From UMGS1124 sp045541255 (GTDB lineage Bacteria > Bacillota_I > Bacilli_A > RF39 > UBA660): a stretch of DNA of 23,180 bases. The translations under genes and the position numbers were made by a program. Where the stretch lies: assembly GCA_045541255.1 (NCBI GenBank), contig JAZQIU010000016.1, positions 1 through 23,180 on the forward strand, in the 5' to 3' direction. Positions 15,278-22,417 of the stretch are shown piece after piece. The notes beneath the pieces were generated by a model. The model was not told where the DNA came from. It saw only the letters and a list, made by a program, of their open reading frames with translations, and made no database searches. Positions within the stretch are counted from its first letter, which is position 1, and each line of letters starts with the position of its first letter.

Positions 15278-16048
15278 ATGGCACAAAAATATGGATTTTT
15301 TAATTCAGTAAACAACGACAGGGTTTACGATGCATCAGATGTTGCAGGATTCTTAAAAAAGTTCTTCACAAATGGTGTTTTTAATAATAGTTTAGGTGTT
15401 AGTGCAAACGATAACATGACTGTTAGTGTTGCAGTTGGTAATGCTAATATAAATGGTTATAGTTATGAAAACACTGAAACATTAGTGCTTGATATAGATG
15501 AATCAGATAGTGAACTTGGTAGAATTGATTCAGTTATTGTTAGATTAGATTTAACTAATAGACAAATAACAACAATGATATTAGAAGGAAGTTATTCTTC
15601 TGATCCATCACAACCAAGTATTACAAGAACAGGAACAATATATGATTTAAGACTTGCGAATATATCTGTTCCAGCAGGTGCAACAAGAATTACTGCTGAT
15701 ATGATAACTGATACAAGATTTGGTGCTGATTGTGGAAATGTAACACAAGCAGTATTGGAACTATCTACTGATGAAATATTTAAGCAGTATGAAGCTTGGT
15801 TTACTGAATGGTTCGCTAATTTGGAAGACCAACTTGATGATAACCAAGCAGGTCACTTGCAAAATCAAATAAATGATATAAGAATATCACTGGGATTATA
15901 TAGTGATACATATGATACAACAAAGACATATAATGTTGGTGATTTGACTGTATATGATCATAAAATATATAGTTGCAACACCAATAATACAACTGGTACA
16001 TGGAATTCATCAAAATGGGATTTAGTACCAATAATAAATAATAGTTAG
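15278..16048 (+). CDS. Baseplate/tail fibre protein with carbohydrate-binding-like C-terminus
   Basis: A 256-residue protein, RBS AAAGGAAGG. Residues 1-150 (MAQKYGFFNSVNNDRVYDASD...FFTNGVFNN...GNANINGYSYENTE...GRIDSVIVRLDLTNRQ) are typical of upper baseplate or fibre-root proteins of Firmicute phages. Residues about 160-205 form a helical linker (YEAWFTEWFANLEDQL, AGHLQNQINDI). The last 50 residues (YDTTKTYNVGDLTVYDHKIYSC...TTGTWNSSKWDLV) match a chitin-binding-like CBM5/12 module with its W and Y residues. The protein probably links the tail tip to cell-wall glycans. Followed within 15 bases by the repeat-containing leader ORF. Confidence 0.82.
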   Translation: MAQKYGFFNSVNNDRVYDASDVAGFLKKFFTNGVFNNSLGVSANDNMTVSVAVGNANINGYSYENTETLVLDIDESDSELGRIDSVIVRLDLTNRQITTMILEGSYSSDPSQPSITRTGTIYDLRLANISVPAGATRITADMITDTRFGADCGNVTQAVLELSTDEIFKQYEAWFTEWFANLEDQLDDNQAGHLQNQINDIRISLGLYSDTYDTTKTYNVGDLTVYDHKIYSCNTNNTTGTWNSSKWDLVPIINNS

Positions 16049-16062
16049 AAAGGATGATAAAA

Positions 16063-16260
<198 letters not shown>

Positions 16261-16281
16261 TATCAGTTACCTGTGATGTTT

Positions 16282-16695
16282 ATGCTTAATGAATTATTAA
16301 TTAAGGAATTAAGTGAACAAGTTGATATAAATACATCTGAAATACAAAATATAAAAGATGCAGAAGTATATTCAACAAGTGAAAAAGTTGTTGGGACGTG
16401 GATAGATGGTAAACCTTTATATCAAAAAACAATACAGATGCAAACTGTATCAGCTGGGACAACTGGCACTTATAATATTTCTGATTTGAATTGTGACACA
16501 GTATGGATTGATTTTGGCAATTCATTTGCCTATTCTGGAGAAATTACATTACCAATAAATCGTACCCATACTGGTAATATTGCATCTCAATCAGATGTCA
16601 GAATAACACGAAGTACAATAACTATTATATGTGGTGGTGGAACTAGTGCAGGAAATCCAATTATTACTATTAAATATACAAAAACAACTGATTAA
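16282..16695 (+). CDS. Tail-tip (receptor-binding) cassette 1
   Basis: A 137-residue protein from ATG 16282, chosen because MLNELLIKEL matches the starts of the next two cassettes (MINEKLNKD, MINDKLTKE); ATG 16276 and GTG 16273 are in frame too. Residues about 1-25 are a short coiled coil. Then EVYSTSEKVVGTWIDGKPLYQKTI (about 29-52) and the C-terminal IITIKYTKTTD are elements widely found at the C-terminal end of long phage tail fibres. Here that domain stands alone. No adjacent Shine-Dalgarno; it depends on the hairpin and on the leader ORF whose frames end just before or over this start. Probably a trimeric receptor-binding tip. Confidence 0.75.
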   Translation: MLNELLIKELSEQVDINTSEIQNIKDAEVYSTSEKVVGTWIDGKPLYQKTIQMQTVSAGTTGTYNISDLNCDTVWIDFGNSFAYSGEITLPINRTHTGNIASQSDVRITRSTITIICGGGTSAGNPIITIKYTKTTD

Positions 16696-16706
16696 ACATC
16701 ACATAG

Positions 16707-16722
16707 ATACTAATAAGTATCA
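16707..16722 (+). promoter_or_regulatory. Hairpin before tail-tip cassette 2
   Basis: GATACT (16707-16712) and AGTATC (16717-16722) form a perfect 6-bp stem with loop AATA, six bases before the ATG at 16728... start region. It closely resembles the core of the hairpin before cassette 1 (GGTACT-ATTT-AGTATC). No SD sequence lies between cassette 1 stop and this start. Confidence 0.65.
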
Positions 16723-16727
16723 TTATT

Positions 16728-17150
16728 ATGATTAATGAAAAATTGAATAAAGATATATTAAATTTAATAAATGAAAATAAAATTGCAATAGATAACTTAA
16801 ATGGTGAAATTATTTATGAAAACAGTTTAGGGGATGATATTAATCTTATATGTTCAAAACCTATAAATGATTATGATTATTTACGTTTTGATTTTCAACA
16901 CCAAAAATATCATTCTAGCATTGATGTTCCTATAATTAAAAACAACGTTCAAATATTTAGTACTGGTGTACCTGATGAAGGTGCGACAGTTCAACTTATA
17001 GTACAAAGATATACTATAAATGGTAATAAATTACAATATGATGGTCAGGGTATGGTTAATTTTTCTAATCGTACAATATCTTGGCAAAGTTACGATACAA
17101 ATCAAACAGCTATGAAAATATTTAAGATTGTAGGAATTAAAAGAAATTAA
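16728..17150 (+). CDS. Tail-tip (receptor-binding) cassette 2
   Basis: A 140-residue protein from ATG 16728 with no ribosome site. It begins with a coiled coil (MINEKLNKDILNLINENKIAIDNL, about 1-24), then a beta domain with GEIIYENSLGDDINLICSKPINDYDYLRF and a C-terminal FKIVGIKRN. This is the common phage fibre-head pattern '..G.I.Y.N.....DI.L...I..Y..L.F......KI.GIK'. It is clearly related to cassette 3 in pattern and in the coiled-coil start, while cassette 1 shares only the start. Possibly an alternative tip with different receptor specificity. Translation may be by reinitiation after cassette 1, 32 bases upstream. Confidence 0.75.
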   Translation: MINEKLNKDILNLINENKIAIDNLNGEIIYENSLGDDINLICSKPINDYDYLRFDFQHQKYHSSIDVPIIKNNVQIFSTGVPDEGATVQLIVQRYTINGNKLQYDGQGMVNFSNRTISWQSYDTNQTAMKIFKIVGIKRN

Positions 17151-17170
17151 TTATAACACATTCTAATTTC

Positions 17171-17186
17171 TAGTATTAACTAGATT
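17171..17186 (+). promoter_or_regulatory. Hairpin before tail-tip cassette 3
   Basis: TCTAGT and ACTAGA form a perfect 6-bp stem with loop ATTA about four to five bases before ATG 17190. The arm sequence differs from the first two hairpins but size, loop length and distance to the start are the same. Three in-frame stops precede it, so read-through from cassette 2 is unlikely. Confidence 0.6.
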
Positions 17187-17189
17187 AAT

Positions 17190-17585
17190 ATGATAAATGA
17201 TAAATTAACAAAAGAATTGCAAGAACAAATTACTGAAAACAAAAACTCTATAACAGGTGATATATTATACAAAAATAACGATGGAACAACTGATGATATA
17301 ACTTTAAATAAATCAATTAATAATTATAAAACATTAGAAATATCATATAAGTATCAAGTAGATTATATGAAAACAATAAAAGTTAATATTGAAACAAATA
17401 AATCATTTACTTTAAGAGAATCTTATACTTTAAATAATAACTTTATTGAAATATTTGGTGCTTATACATGTTCTGGTAATATAATTAGTAAAATTCAAGG
17501 ACAATTTGGGTATATAGATAATGGTACTGTACGAATTGATGGACAAAACTATTTTCACATTACTAAAATTGTTGGTTTTAAATAA
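17190..17585 (+). CDS. Tail-tip (receptor-binding) cassette 3
   Basis: A 131-residue protein from ATG 17190, again without an SD sequence. It has the short helical start MINDKLTKELQEQITENKNS, then GDILYKNNDGTTDDITLNKSINNYKTLEISYKYQ and a C-terminal HITKIVGFK. It lines up with cassette 2 along its whole length: same GxIxYxN...DDIxL...IN.Y..L opening and KIVG end. The central strands, the likely receptor-contact surface, differ strongly. This is paralogous divergence as expected for alternative binding tips. Followed by a hairpin that separates the adsorption genes from lysis genes. Confidence 0.75.
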   Translation: MINDKLTKELQEQITENKNSITGDILYKNNDGTTDDITLNKSINNYKTLEISYKYQVDYMKTIKVNIETNKSFTLRESYTLNNNFIEIFGAYTCSGNIISKIQGQFGYIDNGTVRIDGQNYFHITKIVGFK

Positions 17586-17617
17586 GAAGAACTGAAATAT
17601 GTTCTTCTTTTAATTTT
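17584..17617 (+). terminator. Hairpin with T-rich tail before lysis genes
   Basis: AAGAAGAAC (17584-17592) pairs perfectly with GTTCTTCTT (17601-17609), loop TGAAATAT, followed by TTAATTTT. It overlaps the stop of cassette 3. Likely a partial terminator or mRNA-processing stem. Its right half and T tail are nearly identical to the hairpin before the capsid gene (5481-5512). Confidence 0.65.
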
Positions 17618-17633
17618 AAAGAAAGGGGAAACT

Positions 17634-17936
17634 ATGGAACAAGAAATATTAATGACAATTTTTAAGTGGCTAATACCAGTTGTATTAACAGGTATTAGTG
17701 GTATGGTCGTAAAGATATATAAAGATAATAAAGCAGTAAAACTTGGATTATTATCTATAATTCGTAGTCAGATAGTATCTAAATGCGAAAGTTATCAAAA
17801 TAAAGGTTATCTTCCTGAATATGCAAGATATTGTTTAGAAGATTTATTCGTTCAATATAAAGCATTGGGTGGTAATCATGGAATCGAAGTGTTAGTAAAC
17901 AATACATTTGAATTGCCTAGTAAGAAAGAGGGGTGA
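17634..17936 (+). CDS. Holin-associated phage membrane protein
   Basis: A 100-residue protein, RBS AAAGGGG. It has one N-terminal membrane segment (about residues 8-27, FKWLIPVVLTGISGMVVKIY), then a cytoplasmic helical domain with LGLLSIIRSQIVSKCESYQNKGYLPEYARYCLEDLF and LGGNHGIEVLVN. The 'RSQI..KCE.Y...GYLP.YAR' and 'LGGNHG' signatures are conserved in a Firmicute phage family that always sits just before holin and lysin. It may be a second holin or antiholin; its exact role is not established. Four bases separate it from the holin start region. Confidence 0.75.
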   Translation: MEQEILMTIFKWLIPVVLTGISGMVVKIYKDNKAVKLGLLSIIRSQIVSKCESYQNKGYLPEYARYCLEDLFVQYKALGGNHGIEVLVNNTFELPSKKEG

Positions 17937-17941
17937 AATAA

Positions 17942-18184
17942 ATGACATTAGAATACTTAATTAGTTTAATCACTGTTATTGTGACATTAGTATTAGGTAT
18001 TGTATCAAAGAAATCACCAAAGATTAAGAATAATTTAATACCAATACAAAATTTATTAATTGGTGTAATAGTTGCAATAATTGAGTTAGTTATAACTAAA
18101 GATTTTAGTACTGCAATAGCATTAAGTGGACTTGTTGCTGGTGGTACATATGACATAGTACATAATTTACAAAAATTAAAATAA
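17942..18184 (+). CDS. Holin
   Basis: An 80-residue, two-span membrane protein, RBS AGAGGGGTGAAATAA. First span about residues 4-21 (EYLISLITVIVTLVLGIV). Then a basic loop (SKKSPKIKNN), an amphipathic/second hydrophobic stretch (IQNLLIGVIVAIIELVI, about 35-51), and a glycine-rich third segment with AIALSGLVAGGTYDIVHNL. This GLVAGGTYD end is typical of the holin family found before GH25 lysins. Holins form membrane holes that release endolysin at a set time. Position between a holin-associated protein and the endolysin supports the call. Confidence 0.85.
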   Translation: MTLEYLISLITVIVTLVLGIVSKKSPKIKNNLIPIQNLLIGVIVAIIELVITKDFSTAIALSGLVAGGTYDIVHNLQKLK

Positions 18185-18198
18185 GGATGGTGAATAAT

Positions 18199-19158
18199 AT
18201 GAGTAAATTATTTGGAATAGATATATCAGTATGGCAAAGAGATATTAATCTTGTACAAGCAAAAGCTGAAGGTGTAAACTTCACTATAATTCGTGGTGCT
18301 TATGGAAATAAAAAAGACACTGCATTTGAAACTTTATATCAACGTGCTAAATCAAATGGTTTAGGTGTTGGTGTTTATTGGTGGACACGTGCAGTAAATG
18401 AAGCACAAGCTAGAGAAGAAGCACAAATATTAATTGATAATGTATTAAGGGGAAAACAATTTGAATACCCAATATACATTGATGTAGAAGATAGTCTTTT
18501 ACAAAATCTAGGTAAAGCAAAAGTAGATGCTATTATAACAAGTGCATTAACAACACTTGAAAAAGCAGGTTATTATGCAGGATTCTATATGAATAGAAAT
18601 TGGTATAATAATTATTGTAATGGTTCATCACTTGCTAAAAGATTCACTTGTTGGTTGGCACAATGGTCAAGTGCAGAACCAAGTGGATTCCCAATGTGGC
18701 AATTTGGTGGTGAAACAAACTATATAAGAACAAATAAAATAGCAGGTGTTACATGTGATCAAGATTATTGTTATGTAGATTTCCCAAGTATTATTAAAAA
18801 TGGTGGATTTAATGGTTATGGAAAAGGAACACCAAGTCCAGCACCACAACCTACACCAAGTAGAAAATCAAATGAAGAACTTGCTAATGAAGTAATTGCA
18901 GGTCAATGGGGAAATGGTGCTGATAGAAGAAACAGATTAACACAAGCAGGTTATAATTACGATGCAGTTCAATCAATTGTTAATCAAAAATTAAGTGGTA
19001 ATAGACCAAGTTCACAAACTGTATATACAGTTAGAGCAGGTGACACACTATCTGGAATCGCTAAAAGATATGGAACAACATATCAAAGACTTGCACAAGT
19101 TAATAATATTGCTAATCCAAATTTAATATATGTTGGTCAAAAAATAGTAATCAAATAA
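18199..19158 (+). CDS. Endolysin: GH25 muramidase with Cpl-7 and LysM domains
   Basis: A 319-residue lysin from ATG 18199 (RBS AGGATGGTG). An ATG at 18187 lies inside that RBS and is unlikely. Residues 1 to about 200: GH25 lysozyme fold with GIDISVWQ (6-13), IIRGAYG (30-36) and the catalytic DVE of YPIYIDVEDS (Asp95/Glu97). It ends with QW..G..... and a DQDYCYVDF core (CDQDYC near 185-190). A proline linker (PSPAPQPTPS) follows, then a Cpl-7-like repeat with NEELANEVIAGQWGNGADRR...GYNYDAVQ (about 225-265). A C-terminal LysM (YTVRAGDTLSGIAKRYGTTY, about 275-319) binds peptidoglycan. It cuts the MurNAc-GlcNAc bond. No signal peptide, so it depends on the holin. Confidence 0.95.
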   Translation: MSKLFGIDISVWQRDINLVQAKAEGVNFTIIRGAYGNKKDTAFETLYQRAKSNGLGVGVYWWTRAVNEAQAREEAQILIDNVLRGKQFEYPIYIDVEDSLLQNLGKAKVDAIITSALTTLEKAGYYAGFYMNRNWYNNYCNGSSLAKRFTCWLAQWSSAEPSGFPMWQFGGETNYIRTNKIAGVTCDQDYCYVDFPSIIKNGGFNGYGKGTPSPAPQPTPSRKSNEELANEVIAGQWGNGADRRNRLTQAGYNYDAVQSIVNQKLSGNRPSSQTVYTVRAGDTLSGIAKRYGTTYQRLAQVNNIANPNLIYVGQKIVIK

Positions 19159-19176
19159 GACTACTATACAATAAGG

Positions 19177-19213
19177 AAAAAAAACTAGGGTTTTTATAAC
19201 TCTAGTTTTTTTT
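19177..19213 (+). terminator. Strong bidirectional terminator at the prophage end
   Basis: Eight A bases plus CTAGGG (19177-19190) pair over 14 positions with CTCTAG plus eight T bases (19200-19213), one G-U pair, loop TTTTTATAA. It works in both directions by symmetry of its A and T runs. Placed right after the lysin and just before host sequence, it insulates the late phage operon from the chromosome. Confidence 0.88.
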
Positions 19214-19240
19214 ATATGTTTATATACCAAATGGACTTAA
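19214..19240. other. Probable attachment-site junction (attR/attL) of the prophage
   Basis: Phage signals end with the terminator at 19213, and from about 19231 the frame is recognisable as a host ssb-like gene lacking its first two thirds. The recombination core must lie in or close to this stretch. The core itself cannot be identified without the other prophage end, which is outside the window. Confidence 0.55.
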
Positions 19241-19365
19241 TCGGTGTTAAGGGAAGAATACAATCAAGAATAGTTGAGGAAGGAGATAAAAAGGAGAATA
19301 CTATAGAAATAATTGCTGAAAAAGTAACTTTTTTGTCTAGTAAAAAAACAGAAGGGGTAGAATAA
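19231..19365 (+). pseudogene. ssb: 3' fragment of a single-stranded DNA-binding protein gene, cut by the prophage
   Basis: Forty-four codons beginning MDLIGVKGRIQSR, then IEIIAEKVTFLSSK, ending KKTEGVE. DLIGVKGRIQ and EIIAEKVTFLSS correspond to the last strands of the SSB OB-fold (typical forms: GDLIGVEGRLQTR... EVVAEKVTFLES). The N-terminal roughly 60-65 residues are missing, no ribosome site precedes the frame, and the break coincides with the phage end, so the gene was most likely split by integration. The short end without the acidic DDDIPF-type tip resembles secondary, competence-type SSB paralogs rather than essential SSB, which would explain why its loss is tolerated. That last step is inference. 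Confidence 0.75.
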
Positions 19366-19384
19366 TTTATTCTACTTCTTTTAT
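19351..19384 (+). terminator. Intrinsic terminator of the ssb-like gene
   Basis: GTAGAATA (19357-19364) pairs with TATTCTAC (19368-19375), extended outward by G-T pairs and a GAAG/CTTC-like arm, followed by TTCTTTTATTTT. It overlaps the stop of the ssb fragment and marks the end of the original host operon. Confidence 0.65.
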
Positions 19385-19393
19385 TTTACTTTA

Positions 19394-19422
19394 TTGTTTT
19401 TTTATCTATATTTTTGTATAAT
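19394..19422 (+). promoter_or_regulatory. Housekeeping promoter for GNAT and phosphorylase genes
   Basis: TTGTTT (19394-19399) and TATAAT (19417-19422) with a 17-base spacer give a good vegetative sigma promoter. A poly-T spacer surrounds it. The first start codon lies about 20 bases after the -10 element, so the leader is very short. Confidence 0.8.
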
Positions 19423-19444
19423 TTAATTAAAGATAGGTGATATG

Positions 19445-19852
19445 GTGAAGATTGAAGTAAGGGATTATCAAAATTCTGATTTGGATAAAGTAAATGAAAT
19501 ATTAAATGAATCATTTAATGCATTTAAAAGTAATTTGACTGATGATTGTTTTCATGAAATTGTTTCACTTAATGATGGGGAAGTATCTGGTTATTTGCTA
19601 CTAACTAAAGTATTAAATCCAATTCGTAATAAGTACTATTGTTTAATTGACTATGTGTGTGTTGCATCAAAGTATAGAGGAAGTGGTGCTAGTGATAAAT
19701 TAATTGAGTACGCAATTAATATTGCTAAAAAAATTGGGGCAAGTTATTTACAATTGACGTGTTCACCATTTAGGGTTAGTGCACATAAGCTATATGAAAG
19801 ATGTGGTTTTGAAAAAAGAGAAACTGATGTTTATAGAAAGGTGTTAGTATGA
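19445..19852 (+). CDS. GNAT family N-acetyltransferase
   Basis: A protein of about 135 residues. AGGTGA (19435-19440) fits GTG 19445 better than ATG 19442, which is only one base from it; both give nearly the same product. GNAT landmarks: an opening KIEVRDYQNSDLDKVNEIL, the central DYVCVASKYRGSGASDKLIEYAI (about 65-87) containing the acetyl-CoA loop R-G-S-G-A, and the C-terminal SAHKLYERCGFEKRETDVYRK (about 110-130), where Y and the CGF motif are typical. Substrate unknown. It overlaps the next gene by four bases (ATGA), so the two form one operon. Confidence 0.85.
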   Translation: MKIEVRDYQNSDLDKVNEILNESFNAFKSNLTDDCFHEIVSLNDGEVSGYLLLTKVLNPIRNKYYCLIDYVCVASKYRGSGASDKLIEYAINIAKKIGASYLQLTCSPFRVSAHKLYERCGFEKRETDVYRKVLV

Positions 19853-21075
19853 TATTAGATATTATTAATAAAAAAAGATTGGGTAAATCTTTAACATATA
19901 AGGAACTTGATGAGGCATTCAATGGTTATTTATCAGGAGATGTTACTGATTATCAAATGAGTGCTTTATTAATGGCAATTTGTATAAATGATATGACTGA
20001 TGAAGAAGTTTTTGCCTTGACAAAAATCTTTATTGATAGTGGTGATGTTCTTGATTTTAGTGATTTACCAGGAATTAAAGTTGATAAACATTCAACAGGT
20101 GGAATAGGTGATAAAACTACTCTAGTAATTGTTCCAATTGTTGCCGCATGTGGAGGAACAGTTATAAAAATGAGTGGTAGGGGATTAGGATACACTGGAG
20201 GAACAATTGATAAATTAGAAAGTATTCCTGGATATAAAATTGATTTAACAGATGAAGAAATTGAAAAGCAGGTCCGCGATATTGGATTTGTTGTTACTGG
20301 ACAAACTGCTGATCTTGTTCCAATGGACAAAGCAGTATATGCATTAAGAGATGTTACTTCAACGGTTTCATCAATTCCATTAATCGCATCTTCTATAATG
20401 AGCAAGAAGATTGCTGGAGGAGCAGACAAAATATTAATTGATATTAAAGTTGGTAATGGAGCTTTACTAACAAATAAGGAAGATGCTCATAAACTTAGTA
20501 GATTAATGAAAGAAATTGGAAAATTTTATAACAAAGAGGTTAGAACAATAATAAGTGATATGAATACTCCTTTAGGAAAGTGTATTGGAAATGCATTGGA
20601 GGTTCAAGAAGCCATGGATGTACTAAGTGGTAAAGAAAAAGGAAGTAATTTTTATAATTTATGCGTTGAACTTGCTTCTGATATGGTTAGTATGTCATTA
20701 GAGATAGATATTGATAAAGCAAAAGAAATGGTAGAAAAATCACTAAATGATAAGTCTGCATATAATAAATTTTTAGAGCTTGTAAAATATCAAAAAGGTA
20801 ATATAAATGCAATGAAAATAAGTGATAAAGTTTATAAATTAAAATCAAGTACAGATGGAACTATTAGTAAAATTAACGCTCTGGGAATTGGAAAGTTATC
20901 TTTTAATTTAGGGGCTGCAAAAGCAAATATTGAAGATAAGATAGATTATAGTGTAGGAGTAAAGCTAAATAAATTTATTGGTGATAAGGTGAAAAAAGGC
21001 GATATTTTGGCTTATATTTATTATAATAAGGAACTTCCTGAAATTAAAATAGACGATATTTACAAATTTGAATAA
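19849..21075 (+). CDS. pdp: Pyrimidine-nucleoside (thymidine) phosphorylase
   Basis: A 408-residue protein, slightly shorter than the usual 430. It splits thymidine/uridine with phosphate into base and (deoxy)ribose-1-phosphate in nucleoside salvage. Seen in order: IINKKRLGKSLTYKELDEAFNG (N-terminal helical domain), phosphate-binding KVDKHSTGGIGDKTT (about 75-89), IKMSGRGLGYTGGTIDKLES (about 105-124), and YALRDVTSTVSSIPLIASSIMSKK with the expected catalytic Arg, Ser and Lys. These are followed by ADKILIDIKVGNGAL (usually VGSGAF) and DMNTPLGKCIGNALEVQEAM. A shortened C-terminal domain accounts for the length. Host gene in a two-gene operon with a GNAT. Confidence 0.93.
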   Translation: MILDIINKKRLGKSLTYKELDEAFNGYLSGDVTDYQMSALLMAICINDMTDEEVFALTKIFIDSGDVLDFSDLPGIKVDKHSTGGIGDKTTLVIVPIVAACGGTVIKMSGRGLGYTGGTIDKLESIPGYKIDLTDEEIEKQVRDIGFVVTGQTADLVPMDKAVYALRDVTSTVSSIPLIASSIMSKKIAGGADKILIDIKVGNGALLTNKEDAHKLSRLMKEIGKFYNKEVRTIISDMNTPLGKCIGNALEVQEAMDVLSGKEKGSNFYNLCVELASDMVSMSLEIDIDKAKEMVEKSLNDKSAYNKFLELVKYQKGNINAMKISDKVYKLKSSTDGTISKINALGIGKLSFNLGAAKANIEDKIDYSVGVKLNKFIGDKVKKGDILAYIYYNKELPEIKIDDIYKFE

Positions 21076-21100
21076 AAAATGTTTTAAATTATTGATTTTA

Positions 21101-21109
21101 TGGTATAAT
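21101..21109 (+). promoter_or_regulatory. Extended -10 promoter of the adhesin gene
   Basis: TG at 21101-21102 one base before TATAAT (21104-21109) is a perfect extended -10. A -35 is weak or missing (TGTTTT about 18 bases upstream). RBS AAGGTAAGGTG follows before ATG 21137. The short leader (about 20 bases) fits a constitutive surface-protein gene. Confidence 0.75.
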
Positions 21110-21136
21110 GTATTTTATAAAGGTAAGGTGATTTTA

Positions 21137-22417
21137 ATGGAAAAAATTTATATGGGTGATAACAACTCGCCACAAAAACAAGTAAGTAATAAATATCGTG
21201 CTTCAATTATCTTGTCGTTTGTAGTTGCAGTATTTGCAATTGTTGCTTTGATTGCTGTTGGTTTTAATCAAGTAAGTTATGCTGCTCCTGATGGAACTAA
21301 CGGAGCTGCTGCAACAGTTGTACCAGTTCCTTATGGTATAAAGGTTGGTTCTCAAACAAAAAGTCTTTGGGTTCGTTCACTTAATGCTAATGGTCAAAGT
21401 TTCAATTATGAAATAATGTATGAGGATAAAGGAAGCTTTGCTGGAGCTGCTGAAGGTAGTATTATTGATGATATTAATAATGTAAATATTTTATTCTGTT
21501 ATGATAATCAAAGCGATGAAGCAGGATATAATAGTACATATACTGATAATGGTGTTATAAATGATGCAGGACTTGTTTATATTTTAAATAGAAGTGGTAT
21601 TACTGGAAATGGAGTCACTACTGGTATTTCAGGTTTAGCTGCTGGTACTGATGGTTATAGATATTTAGAATCATATGCTACACAAATTGCTATATGGTTA
21701 TATTTAAATAGAAATGGTGTAGAGGGTGGTATTGAAAATCCTACTGTAGCACCAATCTCTTCTTTTGATTTTGTTACTGCTCCTAGCAAATATGATTTAT
21801 ATACATTTAATGATACTAATTATCCAAAAATTTTATTAAACGGAAGTATGTATAATAGTATATCTAAAGTAGTTAGTGAAGCTCGTAATATTACTGGTGC
21901 AGGAACAGGAGTTGCTTCAACAAATATTAATATTATTGTTTCTGATCCAGATCATGTTTCAAAAGTTGATGGTACAAATTATTATCAATCATCAAGTATT
22001 TCAGTTTCAGCACCAGATTTAGTTAAATTTAGTCTTGAAGTTAGTGGTGTTGAAGGTGCATTTGTTGTTGATGAAAATGGAGAAGAGATTAAAAATTTAA
22101 ATGACTTACCTGCAAGTACTAAATTCTTTATAAGATTCCCTGAGGATAAAATTAATGAAAAAGCTGACTTTGTTATTAAAGCAACTGGAGAAGTAAGAAA
22201 TATTGCTGTTCCTCATAAATATATATTAGATGGAAAACAAAGTATTATTAAGGTTGAAAAGGATACTGGACCTGCTGCAGGACAAGAGACATGGACTGTT
22301 GTTGCTCCTCCAGATACTGGTGCATCTACATCTCAAACAATTTACTTTATAGGTTTAATTGTATTATTATGTGGTGTTGGTATAATATATGCAAATTCAA
22401 AAACAGCTAAAGCCTAA
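21137..22417 (+). CDS. Thioester-domain surface adhesin with PPDTG sorting signal
   Basis: A 426-residue cell-surface protein from ATG 21137 (RBS AAGGTAAGGTG). N-terminal signal: a long polar/basic part, hydrophobic span about 24-44, and an AXA-like SYAA cleavage region (about 47-50). A thioester domain follows: the nucleophilic Cys121 in NILFCYDNQ and the partner Gln183 in YATQIAIWLYL (TQxAIW motif), which form an internal Cys-Gln thioester able to bond host surface amines. Residues about 255-375 contain beta-sandwich, Ig/CnaB-like material. The C-terminus has PPDTG (391-395), a hydrophobic span and a short basic tail, a wall-anchoring signal with non-canonical first residues. The sortase gene overlaps its end. 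Confidence 0.88.
   Translation: MEKIYMGDNNSPQKQVSNKYRASIILSFVVAVFAIVALIAVGFNQVSYAAPDGTNGAAATVVPVPYGIKVGSQTKSLWVRSLNANGQSFNYEIMYEDKGSFAGAAEGSIIDDINNVNILFCYDNQSDEAGYNSTYTDNGVINDAGLVYILNRSGITGNGVTTGISGLAAGTDGYRYLESYATQIAIWLYLNRNGVEGGIENPTVAPISSFDFVTAPSKYDLYTFNDTNYPKILLNGSMYNSISKVVSEARNITGAGTGVASTNINIIVSDPDHVSKVDGTNYYQSSSISVSAPDLVKFSLEVSGVEGAFVVDENGEEIKNLNDLPASTKFFIRFPEDKINEKADFVIKATGEVRNIAVPHKYILDGKQSIIKVEKDTGPAAGQETWTVVAPPDTGASTSQTIYFIGLIVLLCGVGIIYANSKTAKA

Noticed and set aside
19953..20429. 158-codon minus-strand frame within the phosphorylase gene
   Set aside because: Shadow of a strongly conserved enzyme gene on the plus strand; no start signals or recognisable product.
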